Made by a program: the position numbers and the translations under genes
Notes under the pieces: generated by a model
Seen by the model: only the letters and a program-made list of their open reading frames with translations
What the model was told of the DNA's origin: nothing
Database searches by the model: none
Source of the DNA: Candidatus Bathyarchaeota archaeon
GTDB taxonomy: Archaea; Thermoproteota; Bathyarchaeia; TCS64
Assembly (NCBI GenBank): GCA_030691555.1
Contig: JAUYEB010000166.1
Coordinates: 1 to 5,566, forward strand
Reading direction: 5' to 3'
Length of the DNA: 5,566 nucleotides
Shown here: piece after piece, positions 1 through 5,354 of the stretch
Numbering within the stretch: position 1 is the first letter of the stretch
Layout: each line of letters begins with the position of its first letter

Positions 1-375
1 GGAGTGATATCGCAGCGCCCGAAGGCGGACGGGAAGAAGGCGCTGAAGTGGAACATGGCGATAAGCTCCGTGCTCCTGTTCCTGGTCACCCTGCTCGTGC
101 TCTCGCTGGTCTTCTCGACGAGCGGCGTCTCCTTCGGTGACTCCCTGTTCGAGGTGGGGTCGGCGCTGACGACGAACGGCATCTCGATGGGGGCGACGAG
201 CCTCTCCCTGCCGACGTTCTACAAGTTCGTGCTGATGGCGGCGATGATAATCGGCAAGGTGGAGATAACGATAGTACTCGTCTCGATCTACCTGTGTAAG
301 CCGATCGTGGCGGAGGCGGCCAGGGCGGCCTCGTCCCGGCTAAGGGTATTCGTCAAGGGTATAATGATCGGCTGA
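1..375 (+). CDS. TrkH/KtrB-type potassium transporter, C-terminal fragment
   Basis: This is the last 124 codons of an integral membrane subunit of a Trk/Ktr potassium uptake system; the 5' part lies outside the window. The reading frame is open from base 1, so the GTG at base 4 is only an internal valine codon. In fragment numbering, a hydrophobic helix spans about 20-38. It is followed by a pore-loop segment (FEVGSALTTNGISMG, 50-64) that matches the fourth P-loop of the family, with T58-N59-G60 in the selectivity-filter position. A second helix follows (about 73-97) with the conserved MIIGKVEI stretch, equivalent to the family's M-x-I-G-R-x-E/G-I. The basic tail (RAASSRLRVFVK) should be cytoplasmic. 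Family knowledge: such subunits form the K+ path and usually pair with a cytosolic NAD/ATP-binding TrkA/KtrA protein; no such gene is visible here. Assigning TrkH versus KtrB needs the missing N-terminal part. Confidence 0.85.
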   Translation, partial: GVISQRPKADGKKALKWNMAISSVLLFLVTLLVLSLVFSTSGVSFGDSLFEVGSALTTNGISMGATSLSLPTFYKFVLMAAMIIGKVEITIVLVSIYLCKPIVAEAARAASSRLRVFVKGIMIG

Positions 376-385
376 GTTGCGGCCC

Positions 386-403
386 GGAGATTTTAGGGTC
401 TCC
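386..403. terminator. weak hairpin between two convergent gene ends
   Basis: A 5-bp inverted repeat (GGAGA at 386-390, TCTCC at 399-403) encloses an 8-base loop with TTTT. It covers the 17-bp gap and the last codons of the CoA-transferase, where the transporter and CoA-transferase genes meet tail to tail. It could help end transcripts from either side, but the stem is short and there is no long T-tract, so this is a weak call. Confidence 0.2.
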
Positions 404-1553
404 AGATGGTGACGACGCCGTTCTGCTCCAATTCCTCGATCTGCTTTGGCGTCTTCTTCAGGACTTCTCTGAGGACCTCCTCGGTGTGCTGGCCGAGGAC
501 GATGGCGCCGGTCTTGATCTCTCCGGGGGTCTCGCTGAACTCGGCTGGGAACTTTGGTATCCTGTATGTCCCGGCGACGGGGTGGGGGACCTCTACGAAG
601 GTCTTGCGCGCCTTGAGGTGGGGGTCGTCGAATCCCTCGTAGGCCTCGTAGATGGGGGCGCTGGGCACGTCGAAGCCGACGAGCCACTCGAAGGCCTCCT
701 TACGCGTCATCGTGGAGAGCTTCTCCTTGACGAAGTCGAGGGTGACCTCCTCGACGCCGAGCCTGGCCTTCATCTCCTCGACGGCCTTTGGGCGGCTGCC
801 CGCGATCTGGACCCAGCCGTCCTTGACCTTGACTATGCCCCAGAGTTCGCTGGGGGGTCTGCCCCTCCTCTTGCGCCTGGCGATGGGGCTCTCCTTGAAG
901 AGGTCGTAGGCGACTGTCTCGCAGGCGTTGAAGCTGACCATTGTGTCGACCTGGTTGACGTCGATCATCTGGCCCTTGCCCGTCTTGTCGCGGTGGCGTA
1001 TGGCGGCGACGATGCTGAAGGCGGCGAAGACGCCTGGGCCGATGTCGCCTTGGGCGCCGGCCATGGCGACGGGGGGGTGGTCTATGTCTATTCCCTTGCC
1101 GGTGGCGTATGTGTGGCCGCTTATCGCCTCGGCGACGGCGGCGTAGCTGCCGTACTTGCTGTAGGGGCCGTACTGGCCGAAGCCGCTGAGGGCGGCGTAG
1201 ATGATGTCGGGCTTTATCTTCTTGAGCTCCTCGTAGCCGAGGCCGAGGCGCTCCATGGCGCCTGTGGCGAAGTTCTGGACGACGATGTCGGACTCCTTTA
1301 CGAGCTCCTTGACGAGGGCGATGCCCTCGGGCTTCTTCATGTCTATGGCGATGCCCTTCTTGCCGCAGTTGAGGGCCATGAAGCTGCTGCTGGTGCCCTT
1401 GTAGAGTTCTCCGGGGCCTAGGCGGCCTATGTTGCCCCACGGGGGCTCGACGGTGATGACGTCGGCGCCGAGGCCGGCGAGCATCATGGTGCAGTAGGGT
1501 CCGAACCAGACGTGTGTGAAGTCGAGGACCTTGATGTCTTCGAGTATCTTCAT
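393..1553 (-). CDS. CaiB/BaiF family (class III) CoA-transferase
   Basis: The 386-aa product is full length for family III CoA-transferases (formyl-CoA transferase, CaiB, BaiF, benzylsuccinate CoA-transferase), which move CoA between acyl-CoA and a free carboxylate. The N-terminal block (LEDIKVLDFTHVWFGPY, then LAGLGADVITVEPP at 25-38) is the classic opening of the family and fixes the ATG. The block GKKGIAIDMKKPEG (64-77) and the segment LSGFGQYGPYS (122-132) are also typical. GAQGDIGPGVFAA (166-178) places Asp170 at the catalytic aspartate that forms an acyl-aspartyl anhydride (Asp169 in formyl-CoA transferase). The small-domain segment around 293-317 (FDVPSAPIY...DDPHLKARKTF) is also family-like. 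The usual Asp after the GPY motif is replaced in YGSYAAVAEAISG (134-146). The substrate is unknown; kynureninase lies upstream on the same strand, 186 bp away. There is no Shine-Dalgarno; a TATA-like box lies about 38 bp upstream. Confidence 0.9.
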   Translation of the reverse strand: MKILEDIKVLDFTHVWFGPYCTMMLAGLGADVITVEPPWGNIGRLGPGELYKGTSSSFMALNCGKKGIAIDMKKPEGIALVKELVKESDIVVQNFATGAMERLGLGYEELKKIKPDIIYAALSGFGQYGPYSKYGSYAAVAEAISGHTYATGKGIDIDHPPVAMAGAQGDIGPGVFAAFSIVAAIRHRDKTGKGQMIDVNQVDTMVSFNACETVAYDLFKESPIARRKRRGRPPSELWGIVKVKDGWVQIAGSRPKAVEEMKARLGVEEVTLDFVKEKLSTMTRKEAFEWLVGFDVPSAPIYEAYEGFDDPHLKARKTFVEVPHPVAGTYRIPKFPAEFSETPGEIKTGAIVLGQHTEEVLREVLKKTPKQIEELEQNGVVTIWRP

Positions 1554-1739
1554 CGTGGAATCGTCTTGATGGGGGTGGGGGGGTTGATATTATTTGTCCT
1601 CGCGTGCGTGTGGGGGGGGAGGGGGGTGTGTTCGTCGCCGCCGCGTTTCCGGTTATTCTGGTCGGTTTTGTGGGTCGGGGTCTTTTTCTGGGTCCTTCGG
1701 CGGCGGAGGGCGGCGGATGTTCGCCGTGGGCGGGTCGGG
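1554..1739. other. non-coding gap with strong strand skew and G-runs
   Basis: This 186-bp gap between the kynureninase stop and the CoA-transferase start carries no credible gene. On the transcribed (-) strand it is rich in C and A and nearly free of T, and on the + strand it is G/T-rich. G-runs on the + strand are G5-T-G7 (1571-1583) and G8-A-G6 (1612-1626). GGC/GCC-type triplets recur near 1699-1715. No T-tract follows the kynureninase stop in the direction of transcription, so no ordinary archaeal terminator is visible. Read-through into the CoA-transferase gene is possible, in addition to a promoter near 1590. Confidence 0.7.
1584..1595 (-). promoter_or_regulatory. TATA-like box for the CoA-transferase gene
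   Basis: On the - strand this reads AAATAATATCAA, the only clearly AT-rich island in a GC-rich gap. It is preceded by a purine-rich GAGGAC that could act as a BRE. The box centre is about 37-38 bp before the ATG at 1553. With the usual archaeal spacing of about 26-27 bp to the start site, transcription would begin near 1563, giving a leader of roughly 10 nt without a Shine-Dalgarno. This is inferred from position and composition only. Confidence 0.5.
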
Positions 1740-3035
1740 CTAGGTGACGGTGGAGCGCTCGTCCCTGAACCTCTGGTACTCCTTGTTGTCGATGACGGCC
1801 TTGAGGTGCTGGACGACGCGCCAGACGTCGTGGTAGCTTACGTAGAGGGGGATGGGGGCGAGGCGCAGGATGTTGGGTGGGCGGAAGTCGGGGACGACGC
1901 CCCGTGCGATGAGGGCCTGGTTGATCCTCCAGCCCTCCCTGTGGGTGACGCCGACGTGGCCGCCTCTTCGCTCGGGCGCGCGGGGGGTCGCTATCGAGTA
2001 GTTGTAGGGCGCCTTCCCCAGCATCTCGTCGATGAGGTACATGAGGTAGCCCGTGATCTTGAGGCTCTTCTCCCTGATCCTCTCGATGCCCGCCTCCCCC
2101 ATTATGCGGAGGGAGCCCTCCAGAGGCGTGGCGCTGAACATGTTTATGGTGCCTATCTGCCAAGCCGCGGCGCTCCTCGCGGGGTCGAACCGGGTCTCCA
2201 TGTTGAACATGGTGGAGCGCTTGTTCCCCCACCACCCCGCGAGGCCGGGGCGGACGCCGAATAGCCTCTTGTTCACGTAGAGGCTCGCCGTGCCCCCGGG
2301 GCCGGCGTTCATGTACTTGTAGTTGCACCAGAATGCGAAGTCGACGTCCCACCTGTCGAGGAAGTGGGGGACGACGCCGACGCTGTGGCTGCAGTCGAAT
2401 CCTATCCATATCTTCTTGCGGTGGGCCGCCTTGGTGAGGCGCGCCATGTCGGCTAGCTGGCCCGACTTGTAGTAGACGCTCGGCAGCAGGGCGAGCGCGA
2501 CCTCTCCCGTCATCTGGTCGATGACGTCGTCCTCCTCGATGAGGCCGTTCCTCGCCTTGACGAGTATGAGGTCCTCCTCGGGGTCGCCGCCCCTGAGGAG
2601 TATGTCGGCGTAGAGGGCGTAGAGGTCGCTCGGGAAGTTCAGCTCGTCGGCGAGTATCTTGCGCCGCCTCACCTTGGGCTCGTAGAATGTGGCGACCAGG
2701 TTGTGGAGGTTGACGGTGGTGCTGTTGGTGACGATGACTTCGCCGGGCTCGGCGCCGACGAGGGGCGCCTCCATGGCGCCGAGGGCCTCCCCGTAGTCGA
2801 TCCACGGTATCTTCCCCTTGCCCCAGCCGGCTATGCCGAGGGTCTTCCACTCGTTGGCGACGCGCAGGAGGGTCTCCTCGGCGTCCCTGCTCATGAGGCC
2901 GAGGCTGTTGCCGTCCATGTAGATGTTGCCTGGGATGTGGTAGAAGCGGCTCCTGAAGACGGCGAGGGGGTCCTCCGCGTCCATCTTTAGGGCGAAGTCC
3001 TCGCCTAGCTGGTATTCGGGCGCCTTCTTGGTCAT
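1740..3035 (-). CDS. kynU: kynureninase (PLP-dependent)
   Basis: Kynureninase splits L-kynurenine into anthranilate and L-alanine (or 3-hydroxykynurenine into 3-hydroxyanthranilate) in tryptophan breakdown; it is a cytosolic fold-type I PLP enzyme. The 431-aa length is normal for the family. Visible motifs in order: YMDGNSLGL (39-47), the GIAGWGKGKIPWID block (67-80), STTVNLH (105-111), LNFPSDLYA (132-140), the PLP-region FDCSHSVG (213-220; Asp214 and His217), WCNYKYMNAGPGG (236-248) with Lys240 as the Schiff-base lysine, GLAGWWG (264-270), RRGGHVGVTH (356-365) and VVPDFRPPNILRLAPIPLY (380-398). Trp71 and Gly295-Thr296 match the residues of bacterial kynurenine-specific enzymes rather than the human His/Ser/Asn set, so L-kynurenine is the expected substrate. 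No tryptophan dioxygenase or formamidase is in the window. The ATG has no Shine-Dalgarno and lies about 27 bp from a TATA-like box, suggesting a leaderless mRNA. Confidence 0.95.
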   Translation of the reverse strand: MTKKAPEYQLGEDFALKMDAEDPLAVFRSRFYHIPGNIYMDGNSLGLMSRDAEETLLRVANEWKTLGIAGWGKGKIPWIDYGEALGAMEAPLVGAEPGEVIVTNSTTVNLHNLVATFYEPKVRRRKILADELNFPSDLYALYADILLRGGDPEEDLILVKARNGLIEEDDVIDQMTGEVALALLPSVYYKSGQLADMARLTKAAHRKKIWIGFDCSHSVGVVPHFLDRWDVDFAFWCNYKYMNAGPGGTASLYVNKRLFGVRPGLAGWWGNKRSTMFNMETRFDPARSAAAWQIGTINMFSATPLEGSLRIMGEAGIERIREKSLKITGYLMYLIDEMLGKAPYNYSIATPRAPERRGGHVGVTHREGWRINQALIARGVVPDFRPPNILRLAPIPLYVSYHDVWRVVQHLKAVIDNKEYQRFRDERSTVT

Positions 3036-3057
3036 GGTTGAGACTCTTTATCGGGCG

Positions 3058-3067
3058 CCTTTAAGCC
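3058..3067. promoter_or_regulatory. shared TATA-like box between divergent kynU and GNAT genes
   Basis: CCTTTAAGCC on the + strand reads GGCTTAAAGG on the - strand, so the TTTAAG/CTTAAA core is nearly symmetric. CTTAAA is a common archaeal TATA form. On the - strand the core centre (about 3062.5) is 27-28 bp from the A of the kynU ATG, the spacing expected if transcription starts at the ATG itself. On the + strand it would place a start near 3090, leaving a leader of about 23 nt before the GNAT ATG. A second AT-rich patch, CTTTAT at 3046-3051, could instead serve the + strand. The whole divergent gap is only 77 bp. Confidence 0.55.
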
Positions 3068-3112
3068 AAGCGCCTCGCAGCCCTTTTCCGCCCGATTGCG
3101 TAGAGTTGCTGG

Positions 3113-3670
3113 ATGGAGACCCCGACACTACGTACGACGCGCCTCAACCTGCGTCCCATCACACCCGCGGACATCCCCTTCATACTCAAGCTGTTCAGCA
3201 GGGGCGAGACAAACCTCTACAGCGCCTATGCCGACATAAAGACCCTCACCGAGGCGGAGGGGATGTACGAGACCTACCTCAAGCCGGGCTTCCCCACCCA
3301 CTTCAGGGTCGTCGCCGAGCTGAGGGAGACGGGAGAGCCCGTCGGCACCATCGGACTCTACTCCTACTCGGAAGGGAACCGGCGCGCAGAGATGGGGTAC
3401 GACCTGCTCAGTGAGCACTGGGGCGGGGGGCTGATGACGGAGGCTGTGGAGGAGGTCCTCCGCTACGGCTTCGAGGAGTTAAACCTCAACCGCGTCGAGG
3501 CGACGACCGAACCGGAGAACGCCGCGTCCGTCAGGGTGCTGGAGAGGGCGGGCTTCGCGTTGGAGGGGCGCCTCAGGGAGAGGCACATCTACAAGGGCGG
3601 CGCCCACGACGAGCTCTTCTTCGGCCTCCTCGCCTCCGACTGGCGAAGACGCCATCAGGCGAATAGGTAG
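3113..3670 (+). CDS. GNAT-family N-acetyltransferase, RimJ/RimL type
   Basis: The 185-aa product matches the RimJ/RimL branch of GCN5-related acetyltransferases, which use acetyl-CoA to modify a protein N-terminus or a small amine. The N-terminal LRTTRLNLRPITPAD (6-20) is the usual first strand and turn of this branch. GEPVGTIGLYS (74-84) forms the central strands. EMGYDLLSEHWGGGLMTEAV (93-112) is motif A, with the acetyl-CoA pyrophosphate-binding turn at WGGGL. LNRVEATTEPENAASVRVLERAGFALEGRLRER (125-157) holds the Asn-x-x-Ser and GF-x-x-EG signatures, and the C-terminus shows D166 followed by FFGLLASDW. An in-frame TAG at 3101 means the ATG at 3113 is the first possible start. The 3' end overlaps the convergent moeA gene by 16 bp. 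Many relatives were named for ribosomal protein acetylation, but the target cannot be predicted from sequence. Confidence 0.88.
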   Translation: METPTLRTTRLNLRPITPADIPFILKLFSRGETNLYSAYADIKTLTEAEGMYETYLKPGFPTHFRVVAELRETGEPVGTIGLYSYSEGNRRAEMGYDLLSEHWGGGLMTEAVEEVLRYGFEELNLNRVEATTEPENAASVRVLERAGFALEGRLRERHIYKGGAHDELFFGLLASDWRRRHQANR

Positions 3671-4860
3671 ACGTTTACTTCGTCCCCGGCTTCGAGGAGC
3701 TGGGTCCCGATGGGGATTATGATGTACCCGTTGGCGTACGCCATGCTCGTTATGTCGCCGCTCTGCTTGAAGACAGGGACTGCTTCGCCCCCCTCGACGC
3801 GGACGGAGTAGAACTGCTCCCTCTCCCCCTCCGCCTTGATGGCTCGGCTCAGCCTCGCCTTCACCGTCCGCTCCTCGGCTGGAGGTAGACCCGCCACCTT
3901 CCTCAACGCAGGAACGAGGAGGACGTAGGCGTTGTTCAGGCAGCTCGTCGAGTAGCCGGGCATCCCGAAGACTGGCGTGCCCCCGACCTCGCCGAAGAGG
4001 GTCGGCTTCCCCGGCTTCACCCTGAGCCCGTGGAAGTGTACCCTCCCCAGGTCCTCGACGACGCCCGCGAAGAGGTCCCTGACCCCGACGCTGCTGCCGC
4101 CGCTGAAGACCGCGACGTCGTAGGTGGAGGCGTCCTTGACCGCGGCCGCGATGGCGTCGAAGTCGTCGCGGACGAGCCCCCTCCTGACGGGGACGCAGCC
4201 GTTCGCCGCGACGACCGCGGAGAGCGTGTAGCTGTTTATGTCGTAGACCTGCCCCGGCTTGAGGGGCTTCCCCTGGGGGACCACCTCGTTGCCGGTCGAG
4301 TAGATGGCGACGCGCGGCTTCGCGTACGCCTTGACCTTGGAGAATCCGAGCGCGGCGACCGCGCCGACCCTCCCGGGTGTCAGCACCTCGCCCGCTTTGA
4401 CGACCGCCTCGCCCTTCTTTATGTCCTCGCCCTCGGGGGCGACGTTCGAGCCGGGCTTCGCCTCCCTCTGTACCTCGACCCCGTCGCCGGCGAGCTTCGT
4501 GTACTCGACCATGACGACCGCGTCGGCCCCCTTAGGGACGGGCGCGCCCGTGGCGATCTCGACGCACTCCCCTGCGCCGACGACACCGTCGAATATCTCA
4601 CCAGCGTGGCGGGCGCCGATCAGCCTCAACGTAACGGGCTTAGCCGATGCGCCAGCCGTGTCCCTGGCTCTCACCGCGTACCCGTCCATCGAACTCCTGT
4701 TAAAGGGCGGGACGTTGAACCCCGCGACCACGTCCTCGGCGAGCACCCTCCCCGCCGCGTCCCCGATCGCCACTTCCTCGACGCGCGTGATCCTGCGCGT
4801 GTTCTCGTCTATGAGGCGCACCGCGTCTAGGCGCGTCGTCAGCTTCCCGAACGGCTTCAT
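3655..4860 (-). CDS. moeA: molybdopterin molybdenumtransferase MoeA
   Basis: MoeA inserts molybdate (or tungstate in many archaea) into adenylylated molybdopterin, the last general step of Moco/Wco synthesis. The 401-aa product has the MoeA domains throughout: LAEDVVAGFNVPPFNRSSMDGYAVRA (40-65; Asp59 aligns with E. coli Asp59), IATGAPVPKGADAVVMVE (102-119), GSNVAPEGEDIKKG (137-150), the MPT-binding domain with VAIYSTGNEV (184-193), YDINSY (206-211; Asp207), SGGSSVGVRD (253-262; Asp262) and VKPGKPT (281-287), then a domain IV ending in IPIGTQLLEAGDEV. The usual GLPGNPVS motif is GMPGYSTS (299-306) here: the first proline is kept and the second is serine. I prefer the ATG at 4860 because it forms an ATGA overlap with the moaB stop and has GGGAG 8 nt upstream; a GTG 15 bp further up overlaps that site. 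Confidence 0.94.
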   Translation of the reverse strand: MKPFGKLTTRLDAVRLIDENTRRITRVEEVAIGDAAGRVLAEDVVAGFNVPPFNRSSMDGYAVRARDTAGASAKPVTLRLIGARHAGEIFDGVVGAGECVEIATGAPVPKGADAVVMVEYTKLAGDGVEVQREAKPGSNVAPEGEDIKKGEAVVKAGEVLTPGRVGAVAALGFSKVKAYAKPRVAIYSTGNEVVPQGKPLKPGQVYDINSYTLSAVVAANGCVPVRRGLVRDDFDAIAAAVKDASTYDVAVFSGGSSVGVRDLFAGVVEDLGRVHFHGLRVKPGKPTLFGEVGGTPVFGMPGYSTSCLNNAYVLLVPALRKVAGLPPAEERTVKARLSRAIKAEGEREQFYSVRVEGGEAVPVFKQSGDITSMAYANGYIIIPIGTQLLEAGDEVNVYLFA

Positions 4861-5354
4861 CTGTTCAGCTCCCACTGCATGTGGCCCACGTTGGGGAGGA
4901 TTATCTTGTTGAGCGCGACCTTCATGGCGTTCCGGGAGCCGGGTAGGCAGAATATGAGCTTCCCCCGGGCGACGCCGGCTGTGGCGCGGCTCATAATGGC
5001 GGCGCCCCCTATCTCGTCGTAGCTTATCCTGCGGAAGAGCTCTCCGAAGCCTATCATCTCCTTCTCCATGAGGGGCGTGACGGCTGCGACGGTCTTGTCC
5101 TTGGCGCCGATGCCGGTCCCCCCGCTCGTGACTATGACGGCGACGGAGTCGTCGAGGAGCATCCTCTCGACCTCGGCCCTGATCTTCTCCTCGTTGTTGG
5201 GGATGATGGTGTGGCTGACGACCTTGTGCCCGTCACCCTCGATGAGGCCGACGGCTATCCTTCCCGTCTCGTCCTCCCTCTCCGTCCTCGTGTCGCTGGT
5301 GACGATGAGGGCGAACGTCGTCGGCGTCTTCTTGTGCGTCGGGTGCTCGCTCAT
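4857..5354 (-). CDS. moaB: molybdopterin adenylyltransferase, MoaB/MogA family
   Basis: This 165-aa protein activates molybdopterin by adenylylation with ATP, producing the MPT-AMP substrate of MoeA. Family motifs: ALIVTSDTR (15-23), the MPT-binding loop VTSGGTGIGAKD (75-86) with Asp86 in the position of the conserved catalytic aspartate, FGELFRRISYDEIG (103-116), SRATAGVARGKLIFCLPGS (122-140) and the closing helix RNAMKVALNKIILPNVGHMQWEL. The frame stays open upstream, but that extension is out of frame over the end of moaC and has no family residues. The ATG at 5354 begins where the homology should, overlaps the moaC stop as ATGA, and has GAGG 8 nt upstream. The name moaB rather than mogA reflects length, motif style and the archaeal context. 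Confidence 0.94.
   Translation of the reverse strand: MSEHPTHKKTPTTFALIVTSDTRTEREDETGRIAVGLIEGDGHKVVSHTIIPNNEEKIRAEVERMLLDDSVAVIVTSGGTGIGAKDKTVAAVTPLMEKEMIGFGELFRRISYDEIGGAAIMSRATAGVARGKLIFCLPGSRNAMKVALNKIILPNVGHMQWELNR
4869..4873 (-). promoter_or_regulatory. ribosome binding site that decides the moeA start
   Basis: GGGAG on the - strand sits 8 nt before the ATG at 4860 and lies inside the last codons of moaB. It supports that ATG over the GTG 15 bp upstream, which would overlap the binding site. Confidence 0.6.

Noticed and set aside
4..375. A short complete gene starting with GTG at base 4
   Set aside because: The frame is open to the window edge, and the product begins inside the transporter fold, before its last pore loop; this is a truncated gene, not a short one.
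486..1421. A 311-codon open frame on the + strand opposite the CoA-transferase gene
   Set aside because: Its product is a low-complexity run of Gly, Val, Ala, Asp and Leu with no motif, and it mirrors codon bias on the other strand.
1673..1690. T-tract (TCTTTTTCTGG) as a terminator
   Set aside because: It is T-rich only on the + strand, where no gene runs; in the direction of kynU transcription it is an A-run and cannot act as a U-tract.
700..2850. A 716-codon open frame on the - strand spanning two genes and the gap between them
   Set aside because: It is out of frame with kynU and the CoA-transferase, both of which have clear family motifs. Its product is dominated by Arg, Pro, Gly and His, the usual artefact of very GC-rich DNA.
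4030..4830. A 266-codon open frame on the + strand opposite moeA
   Set aside because: The product is rich in Asp, Arg, Val and Gly without any domain, while the opposite strand encodes a full MoeA.
4861..4875. GTG at 4875 as the moeA start
   Set aside because: It overlaps the GGGAG site that serves the ATG at 4860, and the ATG gives the ATGA overlap also seen at the moaC/moaB junction.
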